From Rhodobacter sp. (GTDB lineage Bacteria > Pseudomonadota > Alphaproteobacteria > Rhodobacterales > Rhodobacteraceae), in contig JAIXXB010000032.1 in NCBI GenBank assembly GCA_027490955.1, positions 1 through 60,101 on the forward strand: 60,101 nt of DNA. Direction: 5' to 3'. The notes under the pieces are model-generated. The model was not told where the DNA came from, did no database searches, and saw only the letters and a program-made list of their open reading frames with translations. Within the stretch, counting starts at the first letter, position 1; each line of letters begins with the position of its first letter. Positions 53,446 to 60,101 of the stretch are shown here, piece by piece. Position numbers and translations under genes: made by a program.

Positions 53446-54234
53446 ATGGCTGATCTGATGAAGGGCAAACGCGGGCTTGTGATGGGGGTTGCGAACGAGC
53501 GATCCATCGCTTGGGGCATTGCATCTGCGCTGGCGGCAGAGGGGGCGGAACTGGCCTTTTCCTATCAAGGGGACGCTTTTGGGAAACGGGTAGAGCCGCT
53601 TGCAGCATCGCTGGGCAGTGATTTTCTGGTAGATGTTGACGTATCAGATGATGCAAGTTTGGACGCCTGTTTTGACGCGCTGAAAACCCGCTGGGGCACG
53701 ATTGATTTTCTGATCCACGCGATTGCCTATTCAGATAAGAACGAACTCACGGGGCGGTTTATCAACACTTCGCGCGGAAATTTTACGAACTCGCTGGCGA
53801 TTTCCTGCTTTAGCTTCATCGACGTGTCGCGCCGCGCGGCAGAGTTGATGCCCCATGGTGGCAGCCTGATCACGCTGACCTATGCGGGGTCAAACCGCGT
53901 GACGCCGAATTACAATGTGATGGGTGTGGCCAAGGCGGCGCTGGAATCTGCCACGCGCTATTTGGCCAATGATTTGGGGCCAAGCCAAATACGGGTGAAT
54001 GCCATTTCCCCCGGCCCGATGAAAACGCTGGCTGGGGCCGCCATTGGCGGCGCGCGCGCCACCTTTCGCCATACCGAAGCCAACGCGCCCATGCGCGCGA
54101 ATGCCACGCTGGACGCCATCGGCGGCACGGCGGTTTGGCTGTGCAGCGATTACGGCAATTGCACCACGGGCGAGGTGGTGCATGTTGATTGCGGTTTCCA
54201 TGTGCTGGGTATGCCGCAGCAAGATAACCTATAA
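53446..54234 (+). CDS. fabI: Enoyl-ACP reductase (NADH)
   Basis: The protein has 262 residues. GKRGLVMGVANERSIAWGIA is the FabI dinucleotide motif, and Tyr-x6-Lys appears as YNVMGVAKAAL near residue 159. It performs the last reduction of fatty-acid elongation and is the triclosan/isoniazid-class target family. It lies 5 bp after fabB, so cotranscribed. Confidence 0.94.
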   Translation: MADLMKGKRGLVMGVANERSIAWGIASALAAEGAELAFSYQGDAFGKRVEPLAASLGSDFLVDVDVSDDASLDACFDALKTRWGTIDFLIHAIAYSDKNELTGRFINTSRGNFTNSLAISCFSFIDVSRRAAELMPHGGSLITLTYAGSNRVTPNYNVMGVAKAALESATRYLANDLGPSQIRVNAISPGPMKTLAGAAIGGARATFRHTEANAPMRANATLDAIGGTAVWLCSDYGNCTTGEVVHVDCGFHVLGMPQQDNL

Positions 54235-54297
54235 GCTGCGGTTTGGCGGCGCGGTGCCTGCGGCGCGGATATTTGGGCCTAAGTGAAAGGGCGCGCA

Positions 54298-54702
54298 ATG
54301 AATAAGATGATTTTCGTGACCCTGCCCGTGTTAGACATGGCCCGCGCCCGTGCGTTTTACGAGGCGATCGGTTGGCGCATCAATCCGAACTTCAGCAGCG
54401 ATACTTCGGCCTGTGTGGTGGTGTCGGATGCGATCTATTTCATGCTGGCCACGCATGAGGCCTTTGCCGCGCAATCGGTGCGGCCCATGGTTTTGCCGCG
54501 CGATGGGGCCAGTGCACTGATTGCGCTGTCATGCGAAAGCCGTGCCGAAGTGGACGAGATGACCGAGGCCGCGGTAGCGGCGGGCGGCGCATCGCTGCAC
54601 GAGGCGGAAGATTTGGGCTTTATGTATTCACGCGCCTTTACCGACCCCGATGGCAACGGCTTTGGCCCGTTTTGGATGGACCCAGCGGCGGCAAATGGCT
54701 GA
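54298..54702 (+). CDS. VOC/glyoxalase-superfamily protein
   Basis: The protein has 134 residues. MIFVTLPVLDMARARAFYEAIGW at the N-terminus and FTDPDGNGFGPFWMDP at the C-terminus are the paired beta-alpha-beta modules of the vicinal-oxygen-chelate fold (bleomycin-resistance/glyoxalase-like). The substrate is unknown. GAAAGGG lies upstream of ATG 54298. It ends 3 bp from the tRNA-Gly gene on the other strand. Confidence 0.85.
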   Translation: MNKMIFVTLPVLDMARARAFYEAIGWRINPNFSSDTSACVVVSDAIYFMLATHEAFAAQSVRPMVLPRDGASALIALSCESRAEVDEMTEAAVAAGGASLHEAEDLGFMYSRAFTDPDGNGFGPFWMDPAAANG

Positions 54703-54705
54703 TTT

Positions 54706-54779
54706 TGGAGCGGGCAGCGGGAATCGAACCCGCGTCTTTAGCTTGGAAGGCTAAGGTCTTACCATTACACAATGCCCGC
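54706..54779 (-). tRNA. tRNA-Gly (TCC)
   Basis: On the minus strand, the acceptor GCGGGCA pairs with TGCCCGC. The anticodon arm TTAGC-CTTCCAA-GCTAA gives anticodon TCC, and the T-arm is GCGGG-TTCGATT-CCCGC. The U discriminator base and encoded CCA fit a bacterial glycine tRNA. No att duplication or integrase is present. Confidence 0.95.
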
Positions 54780-54813
54780 GCTGATCCCCTGATAGCACCC
54801 GAATGCGGGATGC

Positions 54814-55461
54814 TCAAGCGGGGATTGGGTCTATCAAATGCGCGCCAGAGGCGCGGTTGGAATTGACCTCGACCCCGACGCGGTGGCTTTGGATGACGCC
54901 AGCACTGGCCCGCATCAAAGGCGCTGCGCCATGCCCTGCCTCGCCCAGCCACAGCGGCCAATCACCTGCCTCTAGGATCACAGGTTCGCGGTCATGGATA
55001 TGGGCCATGTCTGCGCCAGCCTCAGTGGTGACAACTGCGAAGGTGTCGATATCGCCCCAGCTTTGCCACAGCGCAGCAAAGGCAAAGGGCGCACCATCGC
55101 GGCGCGTGATGTACCATGGCAGGCGGGTTTTATCTGGGCCTGCCGACCATTCGTAAAACCCCGATGCGGGCAGGATGCAGCGGCGCATGCGGATCGCCTC
55201 GCGGAAGGCGGGTTTGATGGCCACAGTCTCGGCGCGGGCATTGATGATCAGCGGGCCATCGGTGGCGGATTTGTACCACGCGGGAATGAACCCCCAGCGC
55301 ATGGGGCGCAGATGCCGCGCCGCGCCACCCGTCACAACGGCAACGCTTTGTGTGGGGCAGAGATTGTAGTTTGGCCCCTGCGGTAGGTCATTTGCCAGCG
55401 CCGCACCAAACAGGCGCGCCATTGCCTCGGTTGGGTGGGTTATGGTTAGCCTGCCGCACAT
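54814..55461 (-). CDS. SOS-response-associated peptidase YedK (HMCES)
   Basis: The protein has 215 residues. It starts MCGRLTI, so Cys2 becomes the N-terminal nucleophile after Met removal. NARAE, the GFYEW glutamate and HDREPVIL complete the HMCES active site. The protein crosslinks to abasic sites in single-stranded DNA to shield them during replication. A frame extending to 55938 is rejected since the catalytic Cys must follow Met1. Confidence 0.92.
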   Translation of the reverse strand: MCGRLTITHPTEAMARLFGAALANDLPQGPNYNLCPTQSVAVVTGGAARHLRPMRWGFIPAWYKSATDGPLIINARAETVAIKPAFREAIRMRRCILPASGFYEWSAGPDKTRLPWYITRRDGAPFAFAALWQSWGDIDTFAVVTTEAGADMAHIHDREPVILEAGDWPLWLGEAGHGAAPLMRASAGVIQSHRVGVEVNSNRASGAHLIDPIPA

Positions 55462-55521
55462 TGCACTGTGATAGCGGCAATTTCCATTGACCAAAAGCCT
55501 GCATTTGGGCAAAAGGCGGGC

Positions 55522-55860
55522 ATGATCATTTACAAAATATTCCGCCGCCCCGAATGGGATGAGATGCGCGCAAATGGCCAAACCCGTGGCGCGCCCGTGG
55601 ATTTGGCCGATGGCTATATCCATTTTTCCGCAGCACCGCAGTTGGCCGAAACCGCCGCCAAATGGTTCGCGGGGGAAAGCGATTTGGTGCTGCTGGCCAT
55701 TGATGCGGCGCAGTTGGGCGATGATCTGAAATGGGAGCCTGCGCGCGGCGGCGTTTTGTTTCCGCATCTCTTCCGCGCCTTGACCATGGCCGATGTGGTT
55801 TGGGATAAATCGCTGCCTTTGGGCGCATCGGGCCATATCTTTCCCGAAGGTGTGTTTTGA
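55522..55860 (+). CDS. DUF952 family protein
   Basis: The protein has 112 residues. [45 protein letters not shown] and the closing [19 protein letters not shown] are DUF952 signatures. The function is unknown, though the fold is related to ADP-ribosyl-type domains as I recall. AAAGGCGG lies upstream. Its TGA overlaps the TTG start of pyrD. Confidence 0.88.
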   Translation: MIIYKIFRRPEWDEMRANGQTRGAPVDLADGYIHFSAAPQLAETAAKWFAGESDLVLLAIDAAQLGDDLKWEPARGGVLFPHLFRALTMADVVWDKSLPLGASGHIFPEGVF

Positions 55861-56918
55861 CCCTGTACGAGCGGCTTGGCCTGCGCGCGCTGCATATGAT
55901 GAATCCAGAGGTGGCACATGGTGCCTCGCTGCTTGCACTGCGCGTAGGGCTGGTGCCTTTGAATGGGCAGATCACGTCACCTCGCCTTGGGACCGATTTG
56001 GCGGGCATGGCGCTGGGCAATCCTGTTGGGCTGGCGGCAGGGTATGACAAAAACGCCGTGGCCATTTCGCCCCTGTCGCGCGCGGGATTTGGATTTATCG
56101 AAGTGGGGGCCGCCACGCCGCGCCCGCAGGATGGTAATGCCAAGCCGCGCCTGTTTCGGCTGGGCGAAGACCGCGCGGTGATCAATCGGTTTGGGTTCAA
56201 CAACCAAGGGGCAGAGGCGATTGCTGCGCGTCTGGCGCGGCGCGTGCGCGGGCCTGTGCCCGTGGGCCTGAACCTTGGCGCCAATAAAGACAGCGCCAAC
56301 CGTGCTGCAGATTTTGCCGCAGTATTGGCCAGATGCGGCGCGCATGTGGATTTTGCTACAGTCAATGTATCCTCGCCCAATACCGAAAAGCTGCGCGATT
56401 TGCAGGGGCCCGCTGCGCTGATGGGCTTGCTTGCGCAGGTGATGGCGGCGCGGGCGGAACTGCTGCGACCCATTCCGATTTTCCTGAAAATCGCCCCTGA
56501 TTTGCACGCCGATGAGCTTGCCCAAATTGCAGAGGTGGCATTGGGCGCAGGTATTCAAGGCATTATCGCCACCAATACAACGCTGGCGCGCGATGGTCTG
56601 ACCTCGCCGCACAAAGACCAGATGGGCGGGCTTTCTGGCGCGCCCCTGTTTGAAAAATCGACCCGCGTTTTGGCGCAGCTATCGCAGCTGACGCATGGCA
56701 AGTTGCCGCTGATCGGCGTGGGCGGTATCTCATCCGCAGAAGATGCCTATGCCAAAATCCGTGCAGGGGCCAGCGCGGTGCAGCTGTATTCCGCGCTGGT
56801 TTATCAGGGGCTTCCGCTGACCGCGCAAATCGCGCGCGGGCTAGACGCGCTGCTGGCGCGCGATGGCTTTGCCGCGGTTGCAGATGCAGTTGGCACTGCG
56901 CGGGGCGATTGGCTTTAG
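55857..56918 (+). CDS. pyrD: Dihydroorotate dehydrogenase (quinone)
   Basis: The protein has 353 residues, class 2 membrane-associated type. [55 protein letters not shown] (catalytic serine region) and [29 protein letters not shown] (FMN phosphate) are clear. It oxidises dihydroorotate to orotate, feeding the quinone pool. The start is TTG, overlapping the DUF952 stop (TTGA), giving the usual N-terminus [13 protein letters not shown]. Confidence 0.94.
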   Translation: MTLYERLGLRALHMMNPEVAHGASLLALRVGLVPLNGQITSPRLGTDLAGMALGNPVGLAAGYDKNAVAISPLSRAGFGFIEVGAATPRPQDGNAKPRLFRLGEDRAVINRFGFNNQGAEAIAARLARRVRGPVPVGLNLGANKDSANRAADFAAVLARCGAHVDFATVNVSSPNTEKLRDLQGPAALMGLLAQVMAARAELLRPIPIFLKIAPDLHADELAQIAEVALGAGIQGIIATNTTLARDGLTSPHKDQMGGLSGAPLFEKSTRVLAQLSQLTHGKLPLIGVGGISSAEDAYAKIRAGASAVQLYSALVYQGLPLTAQIARGLDALLARDGFAAVADAVGTARGDWL

Positions 56919-56966
56919 CTTCTCTTTTTCCTAAATATCCTGCGGGGGTGAGGGCCGAAGGCCCGA

Positions 56967-56990
56967 GGGGGCAGCATATGCCCCCTTTCC
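56967..56990 (+). terminator. Terminator after pyrD
   Basis: GGGGGCA (56967-56973) pairs with TGCCCCC (56979-56985) around a 5-nt loop, followed by TTT. Confidence 0.6.
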
Positions 56991-57035
56991 GCCGCCCCCA
57001 TCCCGCGCTACATCTTGCCCAAAGAGGAGCGCGCA

Positions 57036-58265
57036 ATGGAAGATGGTATCAACAGCTTTATGACTGGCCCAGACGAGCAGGGCCGCTTTGGCAAATTTGG
57101 CGGGCGATTTGTGTCTGAAACGCTGATGCCGCTGATCCTTGATCTGGAAGAGCGTTATGAATTTGCCAAAACCGATCCTAGCTTTTGGGCCGAAATGGAC
57201 TGGCTTTGGAAACATTATGTCGGTCGCCCCTCGCCGCTGTATTTTGCCGAACGGCTGACCAACCACCTTGGCGGCGCAAAGATTTACATGAAGCGCGACG
57301 AATTGAACCATACGGGCGCGCATAAAATCAACAATGTCTTGGGCCAGATCATTTTGGCGCGCCGCATGGGCAAGACGCGGATCATCGCCGAAACGGGGGC
57401 AGGGCAGCATGGGGTGGCAACGGCCACTGTTTGTGCCAAGTTTGGCCTGAAATGCGTGGTCTATATGGGGGCGCATGATGTCGAACGCCAAGCGCCCAAT
57501 GTTTTCCGCATGCGCCTGCTTGGCGCCGAGGTCATCCCCGTAACCTCGGGCCGCGGCACTTTGAAAGACGCGATGAACGATGCATTGCGCGATTGGGTCA
57601 CCAATGTGCGCGACACATTCTATTGCATTGGCACAGTGGCAGGCCCGCATCCCTACCCTGCCATGGTGCGCGATTTCCAATCGATCATCGGCAAAGAAGT
57701 GCGCTGGCAGTTGGCCGAGCAAGAAGGCGCTGGCCGTCTGCCCGACACGATCATCGCGGCCATCGGCGGTGGATCAAACGCGATGGGCCTGTTCTATCCT
57801 TTCCTTGACGATCCATCAGTGAATATCATTGGTGTCGAAGCAGGCGGCAAAGGTGTGGACGATCGGATGCAGCATTGTGCCAGCTTGACGGGTGGGCGCC
57901 CCGGCGTTTTGCACGGCAACCGCACCTATTTGTTGCAAGATCCCGATGGGCAGATTCTGGAAGGTTTTTCAATTTCGGCTGGGCTGGATTATCCTGGCAT
58001 TGGGCCAGAACATTCGTGGCTGCACGATATGGGCCGCGCGCAATATGTCTCGATCACCGATGCCGAAGCGCTAGAGGCCTTTCAGCTTTCCTGCAAATTG
58101 GAAGGTATCATCCCCGCGCTGGAACCATCCCACGCGCTGGCCCATGTGATGAAAATCGCGCCTTCGCTGCCAATAGACCATATCATCGTGATGAACATGT
58201 GTGGGCGCGGCGACAAAGACATCTTCACAGTGGCCAAGCATTTAGGATTTGATATGAAAGTGTAG
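57036..58265 (+). CDS. trpB: Tryptophan synthase beta chain
   Basis: The protein has 409 residues. [19 protein letters not shown], the PLP lysine in [25 protein letters not shown] and [17 protein letters not shown] are complete TrpB signatures. It condenses indole with serine. AGAGGAG precedes ATG 57036. Neither trpA nor trpF is adjacent here, so the gene is isolated from the partners it often sits with. Confidence 0.96.
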   Translation: MEDGINSFMTGPDEQGRFGKFGGRFVSETLMPLILDLEERYEFAKTDPSFWAEMDWLWKHYVGRPSPLYFAERLTNHLGGAKIYMKRDELNHTGAHKINNVLGQIILARRMGKTRIIAETGAGQHGVATATVCAKFGLKCVVYMGAHDVERQAPNVFRMRLLGAEVIPVTSGRGTLKDAMNDALRDWVTNVRDTFYCIGTVAGPHPYPAMVRDFQSIIGKEVRWQLAEQEGAGRLPDTIIAAIGGGSNAMGLFYPFLDDPSVNIIGVEAGGKGVDDRMQHCASLTGGRPGVLHGNRTYLLQDPDGQILEGFSISAGLDYPGIGPEHSWLHDMGRAQYVSITDAEALEAFQLSCKLEGIIPALEPSHALAHVMKIAPSLPIDHIIVMNMCGRGDKDIFTVAKHLGFDMKV

Positions 58266-58319
58266 TTTTGATATACTTTCGTCTAGTCCAGCCGTTGTGC
58301 ATCAGGGATTTAGACGAAA

Positions 58320-58856
58320 ATGAGTGATGTTAAGACAAGCAGTGTGTTTGCAGCCGCCCTCTTTGCGCTGGCCATTCCTAGCCTTTCGGCGGCGGAATCG
58401 CTGCGCGAGAACAGCGATTTTGGCGATGATCCTGACGCCGCAGAAACCTCTGTGCAGGTGGATGAAGATACGTCTGAAGATGTATCTGACTGGGGCAGCG
58501 AAGATGACGCTGGCGATGAAGACAGCAGCGATTCATCCGATAATGGCGACACTGACCTTGGCACTGATCCCGATGATGGCGAAGCGCTGGATGATTGGGT
58601 CACGACCATGGGTTCGGGGGATGGGACGATCTATTTTGAATTTGCATCGGGCAGTGGGCCAGTGCAGCGTGATAATGCGCCTGTTTTGCCAGCCCCAACC
58701 GAAGGCAGCGCTGCGCCCATTTCAGTTGCGGCCAATGCGATTGATGTCACGCTGGGTATCAATATCAACGACAAGGCCGCAGTTGCCGCGCAATGCGCCC
58801 AGTTGCTTGCAGCGGATGAAACCTATCAGGCCTTTTACAAACTTTATTGCGACTGA
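58320..58856 (+). CDS. Exported acidic hypothetical protein, 178 aa
   Basis: The start MSDVKTSSVFAAALFALAIPSLSAAES is a Sec signal peptide cleaved near residue 25. Residues about 30-90 are almost all Asp, Glu, Ser and Gly (EDDAGDEDSSDSSDNGDTD). The C-terminal half is more normal (GTIYFEFASGSGPV), with two cysteines that could form a disulfide (AAQCAQ and LYCD). It is predicted periplasmic and possibly binds cations. No family is recognised. The ribosome site is weak (AGGGA, 12 bases away). Confidence 0.65.
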   Translation: MSDVKTSSVFAAALFALAIPSLSAAESLRENSDFGDDPDAAETSVQVDEDTSEDVSDWGSEDDAGDEDSSDSSDNGDTDLGTDPDDGEALDDWVTTMGSGDGTIYFEFASGSGPVQRDNAPVLPAPTEGSAAPISVAANAIDVTLGININDKAAVAAQCAQLLAADETYQAFYKLYCD

Positions 58857-58877
58857 TTTTTGGCTTTATCCTGCTTG

Positions 58878-58906
58878 AAAGGCGCGCGGTTCTGCGCGCC
58901 TTTTGC
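58878..58906 (+). terminator. Terminator after the acidic protein gene
   Basis: AAAGGCGCGC (58878-58887) pairs perfectly with GCGCGCCTTT (58894-58903) with a 6-nt loop and a T-run. Confidence 0.85.
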
Positions 58907-59309
58907 ATTCAGGGCTAATTTGGGCCTGAATCCCCATAGATTCCCCGCAACCCATGTCCACTGAACCAAGAGGCTTCTGCGCCTGTGCTGTGTACCATCT
59001 TGGCTGCGCGCGCAAGGCAGATCGTGGCTGCTGGTCGCGCGCGGCGATTTGATTTAGGTTCAAAAACCCCCAGAGCTGCCACCCGCCGCGTTGGCCAGAT
59101 CGTGCTTTGCGCGGCAGTCAGCGCCGTAAACTTTGGTTTATGGCCCCAAACCAATTGTATATGCTGGCCAAAATAAACTTGGGTGCAATAGCATGTGGCG
59201 GGGTTTTGGGGCCTAGTGACCCTACCGAAACCAAAGCGGGCCGCGAACGGCATCAGATCAGCGCGCGCTTGCCGATACCTAACAACCAAACACACTGAAA
59301 GGATCGTCC
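58904..59309. other. 406-bp interval without a supported gene
   Basis: Open frames on both strands lack ribosome sites and family motifs. The only structure seen is an inverted repeat, GGCCCCAAACC (59142-59152) with GGTTTTGGGGCC (59202-59213), which could fold a 70-nt RNA. It may be a long leader of the PepSY gene. Confidence 0.4.
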
Positions 59310-59813
59310 ATGACACTAAAGCGCAATCTCATGCTTGCGACTGCCTTTGTTCTGACCGCGCATATGGCCCAAGCCTTGACCGCTAACGAACTGGCCGCAC
59401 AGTTCCAATCCGAAGGATACAGCAATATTTCGGTTCGCTCGGGCCTGACCCAGATCAAGATCGAGGCCTATAAAGACGGCCAGAAAGTCGAAATCATTTA
59501 TGACGCGGCCACGGGCGCAATCCTAAAGCAGGAAAGCGAATCTGTCGGCACGCTGGCAAATCCTGACCAAGGCCCGCGCATCCGCGAAGTTGGGCGTGAT
59601 TTCGTCCGTGTCGGTGATGATGACGACGAAGAGGACGAGGACGAAGACGATGATGAGGATGAGGGCGAAGACGACGACTCGGATGATGACGATGACGATG
59701 ATTCCGACGACGACGATGATGAAGATGAAGATGACGACGACGAAGCCGAAGACGACGATGATGATGACGGCGGCAAAGGCCGTGGTCGTGGCCGTGGTGG
59801 CGACGACGACTGA
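59310..59813 (+). CDS. PepSY-like exported protein with poly-Asp/Glu tail
   Basis: The protein has 167 residues. A signal peptide (LMLATAFVLTAHMAQA) and then a short PepSY-like unit (LAAQFQSEGYSNISVRSGLTQIKIEAYKDGQKVEIIYDAATG, about 25-70) are followed by about 60 residues of nearly pure Asp/Glu and a GGKGRGRGRGG end. Periplasmic PepSY proteins often modulate proteases or two-component sensors. The tail may bind Ca2+ or Mg2+. AAAGGATC precedes the ATG. Confidence 0.75.
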   Translation: MTLKRNLMLATAFVLTAHMAQALTANELAAQFQSEGYSNISVRSGLTQIKIEAYKDGQKVEIIYDAATGAILKQESESVGTLANPDQGPRIREVGRDFVRVGDDDDEEDEDEDDDEDEGEDDDSDDDDDDDSDDDDDEDEDDDDEAEDDDDDDGGKGRGRGRGGDDD

Positions 59814-59835
59814 TTTGGCTTAACTCCTCCGCGAG

Positions 59836-59868
59836 CAGACCCATGGCCCTTGCCACTGGGTCTGTTTT
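59836..59868 (+). terminator. Terminator after the PepSY/poly-Asp gene
   Basis: CAGACCCA (59836-59843) pairs with TGGGTCTG (59857-59864), followed by TTTT. It separates the gene from its paralogue. Confidence 0.75.
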
Positions 59869-59908
59869 GCTTAACTGTGCACACCAGCACCTGTCCCAGA
59901 GGGCAAGT

Positions 59909-60101
59909 ATGAAACACATTTTCGCAGCTGGTCTTGCGCTGTGCGTGGCGTGGCACGGCACCGCGGCATCCGCGCAAGACTACGAGCAGGCGATTTTGGC
60001 GCAATTGCGCCAAGACGGGTATGAACAGATCACGGTCACCACAACGTTGCTGGGCCGTATTCGGATTGTGGCCGATGGCGCGATGGGCCAGCGCGAAATT
60101 G
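59909..60101 (+). CDS. PepSY-like exported protein, second copy (3'-partial)
   Basis: The frame starts at ATG 59909 and runs off the window after 64 codons. A signal peptide (IFAAGLALCVAWHGTAASAQD) and the segment ILAQLRQDGYEQITVTTTLLGRIRIVADG align by eye with residues 26-58 of the upstream PepSY-like protein, so it is a tandem paralogue. A two-component system may follow, as seen with similar proteins elsewhere, but this lies outside the window. Confidence 0.7.
   Translation, partial: MKHIFAAGLALCVAWHGTAASAQDYEQAILAQLRQDGYEQITVTTTLLGRIRIVADGAMGQREI

Noticed and set aside
59498-60013. Serine-rich frame antisense to the acidic tail
   Set aside because: Poly-Ser is just the complement of GAC/GAT/GAA repeats.

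Overview
The window looks like chromosomal DNA of a Rhodobacteraceae (Rhodobacterales, Alphaproteobacteria) bacterium. The evidence is the conserved gene neighbourhoods: FnrL/hemN/ccoNOQP-ccoGHIS, irr beside fabA-fabB-fabI, murA followed by a DUF2948 gene, a SmoEFG-SmoS-MtlK-SmoK polyol locus, and N-terminal Cys-rich RTX metalloproteases. Coding density is high and GC is moderately high. No phage, insertion sequence, plasmid origin, rRNA or CRISPR array is visible.

Layout. 1-8.1 kb: a secreted RTX/Ig-like giant protein (its 5' part lies outside the window), a TPR/glycosyltransferase-like protein, a TolC-type outer-membrane exporter and a convergent serralysin-like RTX metalloprotease. 8.1-9.0 kb: a gene-poor regulatory stretch with a perfect palindrome. 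9.0-16.3 kb: a sugar-alcohol uptake and oxidation operon (smoE, F, G, S, an AraC regulator, mtlK, smoK). 16.4-17.2 kb: two unrecognised small genes. 17.4-19.8 kb: a tightly overlapping minus-strand operon with three tiny membrane proteins, an RBBP9-like hydrolase and a YdhS-like FAD protein. 20.0-25.0 kb: Lrp/AsnC and Rrf2 regulators and a sulfate ABC transporter (sbp, cysT, cysW, cysA) led by a 71-aa ORF. 25.2-28.0 kb: tRNA-Thr(GGT), murA, DUF2948 and small basic proteins. 28.0-31.7 kb: a DAO-type oxidase, a LysR regulator and glutaryl-CoA dehydrogenase. 31.8-36.0 kb: a polyamine-type ABC transporter. 36.3-38.7 kb: thyA-folA, DUF2177, an ArsC-like protein and a cold-shock protein. 38.9-50.2 kb: the microaerobic respiration block (hemN, fnrL, ccoNOQP, an RTX-type gene, ccoGHIS). 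50.5-54.7 kb: DUF1992, irr, fabA-fabB-fabI and a VOC protein. 54.7-58.3 kb: tRNA-Gly(TCC), YedK, DUF952, pyrD and trpB. 58.3-60.1 kb: small exported acidic and PepSY-like proteins, the last one cut by the window edge.

How it fits together. FNR-type boxes (TTGAT-N4-ATCAA and variants) sit between hemN and fnrL, before ccoN and before ccoG, so FnrL probably coordinates anaerobic haem synthesis with cbb3 oxidase expression and assembly. The polyol operon couples import with two dehydrogenases and its own AraC regulator. Around 16.4-21.2 kb, copies of a CACGAT-plus-AT-rich element precede the Lrp gene, the sulfate operon and, more weakly, the small-membrane-protein operon and the two unknown genes. 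This suggests a shared regulon and is the basis for the main novelty proposal: the uncharacterised five-gene operon at 17.4-19.8 kb may be an accessory of sulfur metabolism.

Limits: all calls come from reading the sequence and from recalled family knowledge; no database search or alignment was run. Start codons were chosen from ribosome-binding sites, overlaps and family length.
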